From positions 1,674,001-1,738,000 of the forward strand of contig NZ_CP017279.1 of assembly GCF_001750725.1 (NCBI RefSeq): a DNA stretch of 64,000 bases. The letters run 5' to 3'. This document shows positions 52,803-62,945 of this stretch, piece after piece. Positions within the stretch are counted from its first letter, which is position 1; each line of letters starts with the position of its first letter. The notes beneath the pieces are model-generated. The model saw only the letters and a program-made list of their open reading frames with translations. It did not search any database and had not been told where the DNA came from. Source of the DNA: Enterobacter ludwigii (GTDB taxonomy: Bacteria > Pseudomonadota > Gammaproteobacteria > Enterobacterales > Enterobacteriaceae). The position numbers and the translations under genes were made by a program.

Positions 52803-53516
52803 ATGGCAATCACCCGACCCAGAGCGGAACGCGGCGCCTTCCCGCCAGGTGCAGAGCAGTATGGCCGTTCATTTTTAGGCGCATCGCTGATTTGGTTTCC
52901 GGCCCCCGATGCCGATCGCAACAGCGGCTTAATCATTGCCGGCACGCACGGCGACGAGAACTCGTCTGTCGTCACGCTCTCGTGCGCGCTGCGCACGTTG
53001 ACGCCCAGCTTACGACGTCATCACGTGATTCTGGCCGTCAACCCGGATGGGTGTCAGCTTGGATTACGCGCCAATGCGCGGGGAATCGATTTAAACCGTA
53101 ATTTCCCTGCAGCAAACTGGCGCGCCGGTGAAACGGTTTATCGCTGGAACAGCTCCGCCGAAGAGCGTGACGTTGTCTTACTGACCGGCGACACGCCGGG
53201 CTCGGAGCCGGAAACACAGGCGCTGTGCCAGTTAATCCATAAGATCCACCCGGCCTGGGTTGTCACCTTTCACGATCCGCTGGCCTGCATCGAAGATCCG
53301 CGGCACACCGAGCTGGGCGAATGGCTGGCGAATGCTTTCGCCCTGCCGCTTGTCTCCAGCGTGGGCTATGAAACCCCTGGCTCATTCGGCAGCTGGTGTG
53401 CCGACCTGGGATTACCTTGCATCACCGCGGAATTCCCGCCGATATCGTCAGATGAAGCTAGCGAAAAATATTTAAAAGCCATGGTGGAGCTTCTGCGCTG
53501 GCAACCTCAAAAATGA
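52803..53516 (+). CDS. mpaA: Murein peptide amidase MpaA
   Basis: A cytosolic zinc carboxypeptidase (M14 family) of 237 residues that removes meso-diaminopimelate from the murein tripeptide. Zinc ligands are His and Glu of AGTHGDENSS (about residue 47) and the later His of VVTFHDP (about 157); the catalytic Glu lies in ITAEFPP near 213; substrate loop VDLNRNFP-type (GIDLNRNFPAANW). The ATG at 52803 gives the E. coli N-terminus and has AGGA upstream; the frame is open to 52743. It converges with ycjG, the two overlapping by ten bases. Confidence 0.95.
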   Translation: MAITRPRAERGAFPPGAEQYGRSFLGASLIWFPAPDADRNSGLIIAGTHGDENSSVVTLSCALRTLTPSLRRHHVILAVNPDGCQLGLRANARGIDLNRNFPAANWRAGETVYRWNSSAEERDVVLLTGDTPGSEPETQALCQLIHKIHPAWVVTFHDPLACIEDPRHTELGEWLANAFALPLVSSVGYETPGSFGSWCADLGLPCITAEFPPISSDEASEKYLKAMVELLRWQPQK

Positions 53517-54472
53517 AGGACGCCGCTGGTAAACGTCAGTGCCGGTGAAACGTCAACCGCCAGCCATGTCGGGCCATCAAGATCGGCAAAACTGACATGA
53601 TTTACCAGCGGCAGCGCCGCGTTGATCGCCCGGGATGTACACAGCATACATCCCAGCATGATTGAAAACCCCTGAGCCTGCGCCTGTTCTGCCAGCGCCA
53701 GCGCCTCTGTCAGCCCGCCGGTCTTGTCGAGCTTGATATTGACCATCTCGTAACGACCCTGCAGTTCAACCAGGCTATCGCGCGTATGGCAGCTTTCATC
53801 CGCGCAGATAGGCAGCGGGTGGATAAAATTCTTCAGCGCCGCATCATCCTGTGCCGGCAGAGGCTGTTCCAGCATGGCTACGCCCAGGTCGGCCAGCAGC
53901 TGACATCGTGCGGCAAGGCCTTCGGGATGCCATGACTCATTCGCATCCACAATTAACGTGGCTGTCGGGACTGCCGAGCGGATAGCGACCATACGCTCGC
54001 TGATCAGACGATCGTCAAGCTTCACCTTTAACAGCGTCGCCCCCGCATCAAAGAGTGCTTTTGCGCTGGCGGCCATGTGTTCAGGCTCGCCAATCACCAC
54101 CGTTTGCGCCGTGACAACCGATGTCGGCAACGTGACGCCTAGCAGCGTCGTCAGCGAGGTTTGCTGTTTGGCAGCCTCCAGGCTCCAGAGTGCGCAGTCA
54201 ATCGCATTACGCGCCGCGCCGGCGGGTATACGCTGCTGTAGCGCCTCGCGGGTGAGCCCTTTTTCCAGATCGGGAACGAGCGTCATGATAAGTGCCATCA
54301 CCGACGCCAGACTTTCGCCATAGCGCGGGTACGGCGTGCATTCGCCGACGCCCTTAATGCCGTCCTCTTCTATCTCCACCACGACCACACTGGCTTCGCT
54401 TCGACTGCCGCGGGAGATCACAAACGGGGTATGCAATGGCCAGGCTTCTTCATAGACCTTAACGCTTCTCAT
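53507..54472 (-). CDS. ycjG: L-Ala-D/L-Glu epimerase YcjG
   Basis: An enolase-superfamily enzyme of 321 residues that converts L-Ala-D-Glu to L-Ala-L-Glu, the step after MpaA in murein peptide use. Catalytic residues are visible: Lys in LLKVKLD (about 150), metal ligands Asp in IVDANESW, Glu in LEQPL, Asp in ADESCH, and the second catalytic Lys in NIKLDKTGG (about 248). The ATG at 54472 is preceded by AAGGAG. Together with mppA and mpaA it forms a murein-recycling cluster. Confidence 0.95.
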   Translation of the reverse strand: MRSVKVYEEAWPLHTPFVISRGSRSEASVVVVEIEEDGIKGVGECTPYPRYGESLASVMALIMTLVPDLEKGLTREALQQRIPAGAARNAIDCALWSLEAAKQQTSLTTLLGVTLPTSVVTAQTVVIGEPEHMAASAKALFDAGATLLKVKLDDRLISERMVAIRSAVPTATLIVDANESWHPEGLAARCQLLADLGVAMLEQPLPAQDDAALKNFIHPLPICADESCHTRDSLVELQGRYEMVNIKLDKTGGLTEALALAEQAQAQGFSIMLGCMLCTSRAINAALPLVNHVSFADLDGPTWLAVDVSPALTFTSGVLHF

Positions 54473-54579
54473 CACTGACTCCTTGCGGCCCGGAAAGGCG
54501 AAAAAATTGGTTTGCCGTGTTATCCGCTGATGGCATACACTAGCCCCGACGTTAACTATATGTAAACAGGAAGATATCT

Positions 54580-55086
54580 ATGTCACAACTCGTTCATTTC
54601 CAGGGCAACCCGGTTACTGTTGCAGGTTCCATTCCACAGGCTGGCAGCAAAGCACAGGCTTTTACTCTGGTGGCTAAAGATCTGTCTGACGTCACACTGT
54701 CTCAGTTTGCTGGCAAACGCAAAGTCCTGAACATTTTCCCAAGCATCGACACCGGCGTCTGTGCTGCATCCGTGCGCAAATTCAACCAGCTGGCGACGGA
54801 AATGGATAACACCGTTGTGCTGTGTATTTCTGCCGACCTGCCGTTCGCCCAGTCCCGTTTCTGCGGTGCTGAAGGTCTGAGCAACGTCATTACCCTCTCC
54901 ACCCTGCGCAGCCCGGATTTCCTGGAAAACTACGGCGTGAGCATCGCGGAAGGCCCACTGAAAGGCCTGGCAGCGCGCGCTGTACTGGTTATCGATGAAA
55001 ATGACAACGTCGTCTTCAGCGAACTGGTTAACGAAATCACCACCGAGCCGGATTACACTGCCGCGCTGGACGTGTTGAAAGCATAA
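54580..55086 (+). CDS. tpx: Thiol peroxidase Tpx
   Basis: An atypical 2-Cys peroxiredoxin of 168 residues reducing lipid and hydrogen peroxides with thioredoxin. The peroxidatic Cys is in [14 protein letters not shown] (Cys61) and the resolving Cys in SRFCGAEGL (Cys95). Nearly identical in length and sequence to E. coli Tpx. AGGAAG precedes the ATG. It is divergent from ycjG, as in E. coli. Confidence 0.97.
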   Translation: MSQLVHFQGNPVTVAGSIPQAGSKAQAFTLVAKDLSDVTLSQFAGKRKVLNIFPSIDTGVCAASVRKFNQLATEMDNTVVLCISADLPFAQSRFCGAEGLSNVITLSTLRSPDFLENYGVSIAEGPLKGLAARAVLVIDENDNVVFSELVNEITTEPDYTAALDVLKA

Positions 55087-55175
55087 TGAATGCTTAGCAT
55101 TCTATATAGCTTAGCAATCTAATGAAATAACAGGGTTTATTTCTCTTTGCAGGCTCTGGAAGACGACACATGACA

Positions 55176-55199
55176 AACCTCGCACTGGCGGGGTTTTTT
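55176..55199 (+). terminator. Terminator downstream of tpx
   Basis: AACCTCGC and GCGGGGTT pair with one G-T around ACTG, followed by six T residues, about 90 bases after the tpx stop. Confidence 0.8.
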
Positions 55200-55332
55200 A
55201 TTCCCTTTAAGCTGAATCGTTAAAGCTAAAACCTTCACCGTTCACATTTACTGTGCAATTAATTGTATTGAAGTTAACTTAATTGCGATCTTATTCTCAT
55301 ATTAGACCTTAAATATTCATATTTTCTTCCCC

Positions 55333-55348
55333 AGTGAAGCACATCACA
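55333..55348. promoter_or_regulatory. Candidate CRP site before the aldose-epimerase-like gene
   Basis: AGTGA-AGCACA-TCACA differs from TGTGA-N6-TCACA at one position, 70 bases before the ATG. Fits a sugar-related gene. The remaining part of 55200-55418 is AT-rich and shows no ORF. Confidence 0.55.
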
Positions 55349-55418
55349 TTTCCCTTCAGGTCAAAACATTAGATTTGCTGACGAAAGCAAATAATCGTTT
55401 CAGCAAAAAGGAAAGGAT

Positions 55419-56627
55419 ATGAAAATTAAACTGGCTATTACGCTCCTTGCGGCTTTGATTTCGGGTCATGCTGCGGCGAAAACCTGGGTGCTGACAAGCG
55501 CTGAAAGCGGCGTGGAGAAAGGAAACTGGAAAATAACGAGCGATGAGCTGAAGGTAAAAGAGCAGGCGTTCAGCATTGAACAAAAAGTGTTGCACGGCGG
55601 GAAACAGGAAGGCAGCAAAATCCTTGTTATCAGCAGTAAAAGTGGCCTGACCATTACCTTAAGCCCCTCTCGCGGCATGAACCTGCTCCATGTGGAAGGC
55701 TTCGGCACCAGAATGGGCTGGGATTCCCCGGTAAAAGAGGTCGTGAACCCGGCATATATTAATCTGGAAAGTCGCAACGGGCTTGGCTGGCTGGAAGGTT
55801 TCAACGAGATGATGGTGCGCTGTGGCTATGAGTGGACGGGCCACCCGGTCACGGCTGACGGCCAAATCTATACGCTTCACGGCAAGGCGGGCAACACGCC
55901 TGTATCGCAGGTTGAAGTGGAGGTAGCTGACGCCGCCCCCCATGAAATTCGAATTCGCGGTTTGATTAAAGAGAGCACGTTCAAAAAAGCAGATTTGCAG
56001 ACCATGACCGAACTGCGCTACGTCCCAGGAACCAACCAGTTCAGTTTGCACGATGTCCTGACAAACCATGCCGATTACCCGCATGATTATCAAATCATCT
56101 ACCACAGCAACTTTGGTACCCCGATCCTCGAAGAAGGCGCGCGCTTCCTTGCCCCGGTCGCGAGCGTCAGTCCATTCAATGACTACGCGAAAGCCGGTGT
56201 CAACGACTGGCAGACCTATGCCGGGCCAACGAAAGGCTTTGATGAGATGGTGTTTAACCTCAAACCGCTTGCGGATAACAACCACGAAACCCTCGCGGCC
56301 GTGGTGAATAAAGCCGGTGATAAAGGGGCGTCCATTCAGTTTGATACCCGCCAGTTGCCGGTGCTGACCTTATGGAAAAACACCGACACCCTGAAGCAAG
56401 GTTATGTCACCGGTATTGAGCCGGGTACCAGCTACGCTTACCCGGTCACCATTGAGCGCGAACAAAAACGCGTTAAGCAATTGCAACCGGGAGCCAGCAC
56501 ACAGTTTGATCTGACCTATACCCTGCTCCATAACCCGCAACAGGTGAAAGACGTGGAGAACCGAATTGCATCGATTCAGGGAGAGACAAAGGTCGACATT
56601 AATAGCACCCCTATCGCAAAAGAATAA
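55419..56627 (+). CDS. Periplasmic aldose 1-epimerase-like protein (DUF4432)
   Basis: A 402-residue protein with a signal peptide (LLAALISGHAAA) and a galactose-mutarotase-like beta-sandwich of the DUF4432 group (SPSRGMNLLHVEGF, NGLGWLEGFNEMMVRCGYEWTG, YHSNFGTPILEEGARFLAP, KNTDTLKQGYVTGIEPGTSY). A role in binding or converting a sugar in the periplasm is inferred; no substrate is known. AAAGGAAAGGAT precedes the ATG. It is inserted between tpx and tyrR relative to E. coli. Confidence 0.87.
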   Translation: MKIKLAITLLAALISGHAAAKTWVLTSAESGVEKGNWKITSDELKVKEQAFSIEQKVLHGGKQEGSKILVISSKSGLTITLSPSRGMNLLHVEGFGTRMGWDSPVKEVVNPAYINLESRNGLGWLEGFNEMMVRCGYEWTGHPVTADGQIYTLHGKAGNTPVSQVEVEVADAAPHEIRIRGLIKESTFKKADLQTMTELRYVPGTNQFSLHDVLTNHADYPHDYQIIYHSNFGTPILEEGARFLAPVASVSPFNDYAKAGVNDWQTYAGPTKGFDEMVFNLKPLADNNHETLAAVVNKAGDKGASIQFDTRQLPVLTLWKNTDTLKQGYVTGIEPGTSYAYPVTIEREQKRVKQLQPGASTQFDLTYTLLHNPQQVKDVENRIASIQGETKVDINSTPIAKE

Positions 56628-56632
56628 GTAAA

Positions 56633-56658
56633 AAAAAGCCTCTTTACAGAGGCTTTTT
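56633..56658. terminator. Bidirectional terminator before tyrR 3' end
   Basis: AAAAAGCCTCT and AGAGGCTTTTT form a perfect stem around TTAC, serving both convergent genes. Confidence 0.88.
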
Positions 56659-56662
56659 ACCG

Positions 56663-58204
56663 TTATTCGTCACCCTTCTTCTGATTCAAACCATACTCTC
56701 GCAACTTATTGGCAATCGCCGTGTGTGAAACGCCAAGGCGTTTTGCCAGCTTACGGGTGCTTGGATAGCTACGGTATAGTTGCGTCAGCACGGAGCGCTC
56801 AAAACGGCTGGTAATGTCATCCAGCGAACCTTCCATCGCCTCTTCACCTACTGACACCGTCCCGGCATCGTAATCCGGTAACAGAATATCCTGCGGACGC
56901 AGTTCATAACCTTCCAGCTGCGTCAGCGCGCGGTAAACGGCGTTCTTGAGCTGGCGAATGTTGCCCGGCCAGCCGTAGCGCATGAGCACCGTGCCGAGAT
57001 CGGCTGAAAGCTTCGGACGCGGTACCCCCTGCTCGTCGGCAAAGCGCGCCACAAAGAGTTCGGTCAGCGGCATGATATCCTGCGGGCAATCGCGCAGCGG
57101 TGGGATATTCAGGGTCAGGACATTCAGGCGGTAGTAGAGATCCTCGCGGAATACCCCTTTTTGCACCAGTTCGACCAGGTTTTTCTGCGTCGCACAAATC
57201 ACACGCACATCCACATGAACTTCGTGATCCTCGCCTACACGGCGGAACGTGCCATCATTGAGGAAGCGCAGCAGCTTGGCCTGCATGCGTGGCGACATTT
57301 CACCAATCTCGTCCAGCAGCACGGAACCGCCGTTAGCCTGCTCGAAGAACCCTTTTTTACCTTCCGGCGCGTGACCAAATAATTCGCTTTCGACGGCATC
57401 TTCCGGAATCGAGGCGCAGTTCAGGGCCAGATACGGTTTTGCCGCTCGCGGGCTGGCCAGATGCACAGCATGCGCCAGCAGGTCCTTCCCGGTACCGGTA
57501 TCGCCGGTAATCAGCAGTGGCGCGGTCAGACTCGCGAGTTTGCGCGCCTGATCCACCACATGCCGCATTTTCGGGCTGACGGCAATAATCTGGCTGAATG
57601 CCCCCACATCCTGGCTGGAGATATTTTGCAGCTGACGGCCCATGCGCACGGTAGAACGCAGCATGATCACGGCGCCGGTCAGAACGCGCGTGTCGGCCTC
57701 GCCTTTCAGATAGACCGGCGTTATCTCCATTAAGAAATTCTGTCCGTGGATAACCACATGCTCGCTGTGGGTGTTCTGCGGGTTGCTGTCCAGCCAGCGC
57801 TGGAAGTTAAAGCCGGGAATCAACTGTGCTGCGTTGTGGTTGCTGAGTTTTTCCTGACTCTGCGCGAACAGCTGGCAGCTGGCATGGTTAACACGCTCAA
57901 CCTTACTTTTTAAATCCAGGGAGAGGAAAGGCTCTGGCATGGCTTCAAGCAATGCGCTCAATGCCAGATGCTCACGCTCCGACGGCATCCAGGGGATGGT
58001 GCGTACATCCGTAACGCCAGCGATACGGCGTATTTCTGCCATCAGGCTACTGAACGTATTAAATTCAATTTCGGCAAAATTGAGGTAAATTCGCCCGACA
58101 GGATCGATCTCAATGCCACGTAAATCAATGCTACGTAAAACAAGAAGATCGAGTAATTCGCGGGTCAGACCGAGACGGTCTTCACAGAAGACTTCAAGAC
58201 GCAT
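56663..58204 (-). CDS. tyrR: Transcriptional regulator TyrR
   Basis: The regulator of aromatic amino acid biosynthesis and transport, 513 residues. Domains: an ACT domain (1-75), a PAS domain (about 80-190), the AAA+ ATPase core (about 205-430; Walker A TGDTGTGKD, Walker B VLLDEIGEM), and a C-terminal helix-turn-helix (STRKLAKRLGVSHTAIANKL). The sigma-54 contact motif GAFTGA is replaced (GHAPEGKKG), as in E. coli TyrR, which acts with sigma-70. Tyr, Phe and Trp are effectors. Confidence 0.97.
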   Translation of the reverse strand: MRLEVFCEDRLGLTRELLDLLVLRSIDLRGIEIDPVGRIYLNFAEIEFNTFSSLMAEIRRIAGVTDVRTIPWMPSEREHLALSALLEAMPEPFLSLDLKSKVERVNHASCQLFAQSQEKLSNHNAAQLIPGFNFQRWLDSNPQNTHSEHVVIHGQNFLMEITPVYLKGEADTRVLTGAVIMLRSTVRMGRQLQNISSQDVGAFSQIIAVSPKMRHVVDQARKLASLTAPLLITGDTGTGKDLLAHAVHLASPRAAKPYLALNCASIPEDAVESELFGHAPEGKKGFFEQANGGSVLLDEIGEMSPRMQAKLLRFLNDGTFRRVGEDHEVHVDVRVICATQKNLVELVQKGVFREDLYYRLNVLTLNIPPLRDCPQDIMPLTELFVARFADEQGVPRPKLSADLGTVLMRYGWPGNIRQLKNAVYRALTQLEGYELRPQDILLPDYDAGTVSVGEEAMEGSLDDITSRFERSVLTQLYRSYPSTRKLAKRLGVSHTAIANKLREYGLNQKKGDE

Positions 58205-58317
58205 GGGAAATTCACCGTTTTAAGCCAATAACATTAAAATGATATGTCAGAACACGGTGATCGGGAAGATGGCTGTCAACAAATATTGACAGCCAGCACG
58301 ATTAATGACCAAACCGG

Positions 58318-59370
58318 CTACTGAACCGGTTTTTTATTGAGCGTCTCTTTGAGCTGACCGATTAACTCACGTCGGAAATCCCCCAATCGCGGCTTATCGC
58401 CATCAATCCACGGCAGTGGACGGCACACTTCCATCGCTTTGATGCCCAGACGGGCGGTCAACAAACCGGCACCAATACCCTGCGCGGCACGGGCAGAGAG
58501 ACGCGCCGCCAGATCCTGCGACATCCAGTCCATCCCCACTTCCCGCACCAGCTCGCTTGCTCCTGTAAAGGCGATGTTGAGCAATACCAGACGGAACAAG
58601 CGAAGGCGGCTGTAGTACCCCAGCTCAATACCGTATAAAGCAGCAATCCGGTTAATCAGACGCAGGTTACGCCAGGCGATAAACGCCATATCCACCAGCG
58701 CCAGCGGGCTGACGGCAATCATCAGGGTTGATTCCGCAGCAGAGCGGCTGATTTCGCGCCGCGCCTGGGCATCCAGCACCGGCTGCACCATGTGGGAATA
58801 CAGCGTCACCACTTCACGATCGTTCTGGGTTTCATGGATAGCGGCATACCAGCGCTGAAGCGCCGGGTGTGACTGGTCAATACCCGCCTGACTGGCCAGC
58901 TTTTCACAAAACGCGCGGCCTTTGCCGGTTCCGTGACTGTGGAGCAGATCCCGCGCTTCATCACGCTCATGGGCGCGCTGTCGCAGGCGCCACAGGCGAC
59001 GCCACTCGGTCGCAACAGACCCGACACCCGCCCCCACAATCAGAGCACCGGCAGCGCAGCCGCCCAACGCGACCCAGTCCTGGGTTTGCCAGGCGTTGAC
59101 TGCCCACTGGACGCCTTGCCCAACCACGCTGACGCCAAACAACGCCAGCCCGGCAGTCACCATCTTTCGCCACAGGCTGCGTTTTGGGCGTAGCGCGGCT
59201 TCCACGACCGCTTCAGCCGGCCCCTCTTCAACAAGCAGCTCTTCGGTCAGCGCCGGGGCAAAATTATCTGCCTGCGGGCCATTAAACGTCTGCGCAGTTT
59301 TAAACGCCTCCGGGTGCTCTTGCTCAAGCGTTCCGGTAAAATCAATGCGCGGTTTTAACGGTTCCGTCAT
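58318..59370 (-). CDS. ycjF: YcjF, inner membrane protein (DUF697)
   Basis: A 350-residue inner membrane protein with a hydrophilic N-terminus and two adjacent membrane segments ([18 protein letters not shown] and [20 protein letters not shown], about residues 70-120). A C-terminal DUF697 domain follows ([20 protein letters not shown]). Its start overlaps the ycjX stop in an ATGA. E. coli YcjXF belong to the heat-shock regulon; the molecular function is unknown. Confidence 0.94.
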   Translation of the reverse strand: MTEPLKPRIDFTGTLEQEHPEAFKTAQTFNGPQADNFAPALTEELLVEEGPAEAVVEAALRPKRSLWRKMVTAGLALFGVSVVGQGVQWAVNAWQTQDWVALGGCAAGALIVGAGVGSVATEWRRLWRLRQRAHERDEARDLLHSHGTGKGRAFCEKLASQAGIDQSHPALQRWYAAIHETQNDREVVTLYSHMVQPVLDAQARREISRSAAESTLMIAVSPLALVDMAFIAWRNLRLINRIAALYGIELGYYSRLRLFRLVLLNIAFTGASELVREVGMDWMSQDLAARLSARAAQGIGAGLLTARLGIKAMEVCRPLPWIDGDKPRLGDFRRELIGQLKETLNKKPVQ

Positions 59371-60764
59371 CGCAATTTATCTCCAATCAAAAACTCCAGC
59401 GCCGCATCCAGACGGATATGCGGTAACGGCTGATCGACCGTCATGACCTGCGGGCGGAAGGCTTCAAACTGGAAGCCCTGGTTCTGCCAGAAGGCCGGCC
59501 CCGGAAGGCGGGCGGGCACTTCGCCCGGATAGACAGTAAGCGGTTCGCCATCGCTGAGACGATTCCCGCGCAATGCCGGTATTTTCTCGCCATTAAGGTC
59601 AATCAACCCACTCTGTGTCGCCTGTACGGAAGCCAGTCCGAGGCAATCCATGCTGATCCCTTCGAACGCGGCATTCTGCCAGGCGTCCTGCACCAGTTGC
59701 TGCAGCAGCGACACCATATTGGCATGCTGATCGACCGTCACGTGATCGGCTTTTGTGGCCGCAAACAGCAGCTTGTCGATAACGGGTGAGAAGAGACGGC
59801 GAAATAGCGTGCGCTGCCCGTAGTGAAAACTTTGCATTAACTGTGTCAGCGCCAGGCGCATATCGTTGAAGGCCTGCGGCCCGCTGTTCAGCGGTTGCAG
59901 GCAATCCACCAGCACAATCTGGCGATCAAAACGTAAAAAGTGGTTTTTATAAAAACCTTTCACCACTTTTTCACAGTAGTAATTGTAACGCTCGCGCAGC
60001 ATTCCGGCGTTAGTGTGTTTGTCCGCCTGGGCCAGTTTTGACTCCCCGATGCCATCCACGTCCGGCCACGGGAAAAACTGCAGCGCAGGTGCGCCCGCCA
60101 AATCTCCCGGCAGCACAAAACGGCCCGGCTGGATGAAATGCAACCCTTCCTGCTTACACTGATGCAGATACTCCGTCCAGGCCTCGGCAATCGCCGCCAG
60201 CCGGTTTTCATCGGCAGGCGCCAGCGGATCCAGGCCTTCGCACAGTTTTCGCCATTTCGTCGACCACTCGGCGCGGTTGCCCTGCAACAGCCCCGTCATC
60301 TGCCGTGACCAGCTGAGATAGTCCTGTGCCAGCATAGGTAAATCGAGCAACCACTCACCGGGGTAATCCACAATTTCCAGATACAGGGTGGAGGTGTCCT
60401 TGAAGTGGCGCATCAGGGATTCATTAGAGCGAAAACGCAGCGCGAGGCGAATTTCACTCACCCCGCACGTCGGCGTCGGCCAGGTGGGCGGTTCACCATA
60501 AAGCTGAGCCAGCCCTTCATCATAGGTAAAGCGGGGAATGCCAAAATCGCGCTGAGGCACACGTTTAACCCCCAGCAGGCGCTCTTCCCGCACGGCGCTC
60601 AGCAGCGGCAGCCGCGCCCCACTGTGCAGGTTAAGCAGCTGGTTCACCATCGCGGTGATAAACGCCGTCTTGCCGCTGCGGCTCAGCCCCGTCACCGCCA
60701 GACGCAGATGACGGTCAACGCCACGGTTCACCAGTGAATTGAGTTCGTTCTTAAGTCGCTTCAT
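59367..60764 (-). CDS. ycjX: YcjX, DUF463 P-loop GTPase-like protein
   Basis: A 465-residue P-loop protein (DUF463) with Walker [13 protein letters not shown] (about residue 25) and a G3-like [17 protein letters not shown] (about 127). A likely base-recognition motif, AATKADHVT (about 335), fits GTP. Closely matches E. coli YcjX. It forms an operon with ycjF and is probably under sigma-32 in E. coli. Cellular role unknown. Confidence 0.94.
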   Translation of the reverse strand: MKRLKNELNSLVNRGVDRHLRLAVTGLSRSGKTAFITAMVNQLLNLHSGARLPLLSAVREERLLGVKRVPQRDFGIPRFTYDEGLAQLYGEPPTWPTPTCGVSEIRLALRFRSNESLMRHFKDTSTLYLEIVDYPGEWLLDLPMLAQDYLSWSRQMTGLLQGNRAEWSTKWRKLCEGLDPLAPADENRLAAIAEAWTEYLHQCKQEGLHFIQPGRFVLPGDLAGAPALQFFPWPDVDGIGESKLAQADKHTNAGMLRERYNYYCEKVVKGFYKNHFLRFDRQIVLVDCLQPLNSGPQAFNDMRLALTQLMQSFHYGQRTLFRRLFSPVIDKLLFAATKADHVTVDQHANMVSLLQQLVQDAWQNAAFEGISMDCLGLASVQATQSGLIDLNGEKIPALRGNRLSDGEPLTVYPGEVPARLPGPAFWQNQGFQFEAFRPQVMTVDQPLPHIRLDAALEFLIGDKLR

Positions 60765-60919
60765 CGCCGTCCTTCATTGCCCGGAAGCCTCAAATACATT
60801 GCTTCAGAATACAATAAATGGGGGCAGATCGTTGATTATCAATTCTTATTTATTGCTATTGCCGTTTTCTCTCCAGTAAGATGAACGACATTGCTGTTAG
60901 TCAGGAGTGAGTAAGGTGT

Positions 60920-61930
60920 ATGTCACCCACCATCTATGATATCGCACGGGTTGCCGGCGTTTCGAAATCAACCGTCTCCCGCGTTCTGAATAAACAAACG
61001 AATATTTCTCCTGAAGCGCGTGAAAAAGTGTTGAAGGCGATTGACGAATTAAATTATCAACCCAATAAACTCGCCCGCGCCCTGACCTCTTCTGGCTTCG
61101 ACGCCATTATGGTTATTTCGACACGCTCGACGAAAACCACCGCCGGCAACCCTTTTTTCTCTGATGTTCTGCATGCCATTACAGCCAAAGCTGAAGAGGA
61201 AGGTTTTGATGTTATTTTGCAAACCTCGAAAAGCAGTGAAGACGATCTGCTGAAATGCGAAAGTAAAATAAAACAAAAAATGATTAAAGGGATCATCATG
61301 CTGAGCTCACCGGCAAATGAATCCTTTTTCACAACGCTGGATGCTTATGGCGTACCGGTGGTCGTCATCGGGAAAGTCGAAGGTGATTTTCAGAATATTT
61401 ACTCGGTCGACACGGATAATTTTCACGACAGCGCCACGCTAACAGAAACCTTTATTAAAAATGGCCGACGTAACATTGCCTGTCTGCATGCGCCGCTCAA
61501 TTATCATGTTTCGATTGATCGTCTTGCCGGTTATAAATCCAGCCTTGAAAAGCACGGCATCGCCATTAACCCGGCGTGGATCATCGACGGCGGATATACC
61601 CATGAAAGCGCGCTTGCCGCGGCCACAGAATTGCTCTGCTCGGCCACGCCACCTGATGCGGTATTTGCCACCGACAGCATGAAGTTACTCAGCCTTTATC
61701 GCGCGGCGGATACTCTGGATCTGAGGATCCCCGAGCAGGTGGTGATTGCAGGATACAGTGACCCGATGCTCTCCCTCATTTTAACGCCAGCACCCGGGGG
61801 TTTTGATATCCCAACCCGCAAGCTGGGTGAAGAGAGCTGCAATCTTCTTTTCAGGCGTATCGCCGGTCAGCCTGCGCCACAAAAAGTGCTTGTCGATACC
61901 CATTTTACGTTAGCGCCCTCTCTTCGCTAA
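60920..61930 (+). CDS. ycjW: LacI-family regulator YcjW
   Basis: A sugar-responsive repressor of 336 residues: N-terminal LacI helix-turn-helix ([20 protein letters not shown]) with hinge (ALTSSG), then a periplasmic-binding-protein-like effector domain. Close to E. coli YcjW in the first 190 residues, more divergent after. It probably controls the ycjMNOPQRSTUV-ompG carbohydrate cluster, whose end is at the right edge. AAGGTGT precedes the ATG. It is transcribed convergently with ompG. Confidence 0.93.
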   Translation: MSPTIYDIARVAGVSKSTVSRVLNKQTNISPEAREKVLKAIDELNYQPNKLARALTSSGFDAIMVISTRSTKTTAGNPFFSDVLHAITAKAEEEGFDVILQTSKSSEDDLLKCESKIKQKMIKGIIMLSSPANESFFTTLDAYGVPVVVIGKVEGDFQNIYSVDTDNFHDSATLTETFIKNGRRNIACLHAPLNYHVSIDRLAGYKSSLEKHGIAINPAWIIDGGYTHESALAAATELLCSATPPDAVFATDSMKLLSLYRAADTLDLRIPEQVVIAGYSDPMLSLILTPAPGGFDIPTRKLGEESCNLLFRRIAGQPAPQKVLVDTHFTLAPSLR

Positions 61931-61932
61931 AA

Positions 61933-61953
61933 CCAGGGGCTGAAAGCCCCTGG
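61933..61953. terminator. Bidirectional terminator between ycjW and ompG
   Basis: CCAGGGGCT and AGCCCCTGG pair perfectly around GAA; on the minus strand TTTTAG follows. Confidence 0.78.
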
Positions 61954-61964
61954 CATCCGGTCTG

Positions 61965-62879
61965 TCAGAACGCGTAATTAACGCCAACACCCGCGTAGTG
62001 GAAACGGTCGCTGTCGCCTTCGTCATGGTTTTCCCATTCGTAGGCGTATTCCAGCGTCATGGATAATCCATTGTTGAAGTCATACGCGTACAGTAAACCC
62101 AGTCGGTTGAAATCGTGTCCTTCACGATCGGGATCGTCCTGCCAGTCCCAGTTCGACCAGCGATCCAGCCCCAGACGGGTATATGGCGTGAGCGTCGTCT
62201 GGCCTAATGAAACAGGCAGATACGCGCGAATTTCCTGCGTTGAAAATTCGCCGTTATTACGTGAACTGTCCATATTGAAACCGCGCTCAAGATAATAGTT
62301 CACTTTTGCAGAGAAGGTTTCATTAATGGTCCAGGTAAAACCCGTTTCCGTTTCTACACGGCTGTCGGCATAACCGGTTTTTTCCAGGTCATTCGCAAAC
62401 TGATACATGGCAAACCAGCCACCAAAACGCCATTCGTCGGACAATTTAATATCCCAGTCCGGCTGAATTTTGTAACGCTGCATATTTGCGCTACCGTCTT
62501 TGGCACCGTGTTCATCTTTAAAGTGATAACCGTAATTACGGAAACCGCCGGTCAACCCGAGTGTAAAATCATCGGTGCCGATAAAGCGATAGCGTAATTC
62601 AAATTCCGGGCGGTCAAAATAGGTCCCACGGGTCATGCTGCTGTAATCAACCGGTCCTTCCTGATACATTGCCAGCGAAAGGGTCCAGGCATCCCATGTG
62701 GCATTAAACCACACAGAGGGTTCATATAATCCATCTTTATCGTCGCCCTGACCTTCGACGTTTTCAATTTCATACATGGCACCGATATTAAATTCCCAGT
62801 GTTTTGCTGATTCCGTTGCGTGCGCGCAGCTAACCCCTGCGCACAGAACGAGCGCAGCACTTCTTAGTAGAGTACTCAT
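61965..62879 (-). CDS. ompG: Monomeric outer membrane porin OmpG
   Basis: A 304-residue porin with a signal peptide (LVLCAGVSCAHA) and 14 predicted beta strands; matches E. coli OmpG throughout (FNIGAMYEIENVEG, YQEGPVDYSSMTRGTYFDRP, NNGEFSTQEIRAYLPVSLG, RWSNWDWQDDP) and ends in Phe. OmpG is a wide, monomeric channel for sugars. It follows ycjV in the ycj carbohydrate cluster, so it likely admits the cluster's substrate. Confidence 0.96.
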   Translation of the reverse strand: MSTLLRSAALVLCAGVSCAHATESAKHWEFNIGAMYEIENVEGQGDDKDGLYEPSVWFNATWDAWTLSLAMYQEGPVDYSSMTRGTYFDRPEFELRYRFIGTDDFTLGLTGGFRNYGYHFKDEHGAKDGSANMQRYKIQPDWDIKLSDEWRFGGWFAMYQFANDLEKTGYADSRVETETGFTWTINETFSAKVNYYLERGFNMDSSRNNGEFSTQEIRAYLPVSLGQTTLTPYTRLGLDRWSNWDWQDDPDREGHDFNRLGLLYAYDFNNGLSMTLEYAYEWENHDEGDSDRFHYAGVGVNYAF

Positions 62880-62945
62880 TTAAATGTTCCCTTTATAATT
62901 AACTCAAAAAAAACCGGAAATTTGCATTTCCGGCGAACGCCTTTC

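Noticed and set aside
58310..58336. Hairpin AACCGG...CCGGTT with a T run on the plus strand at the ycjF 3' end
   Set aside because: It lies partly inside the ycjF coding end and its T run faces the strand with no gene, so I did not call it a functional terminator.
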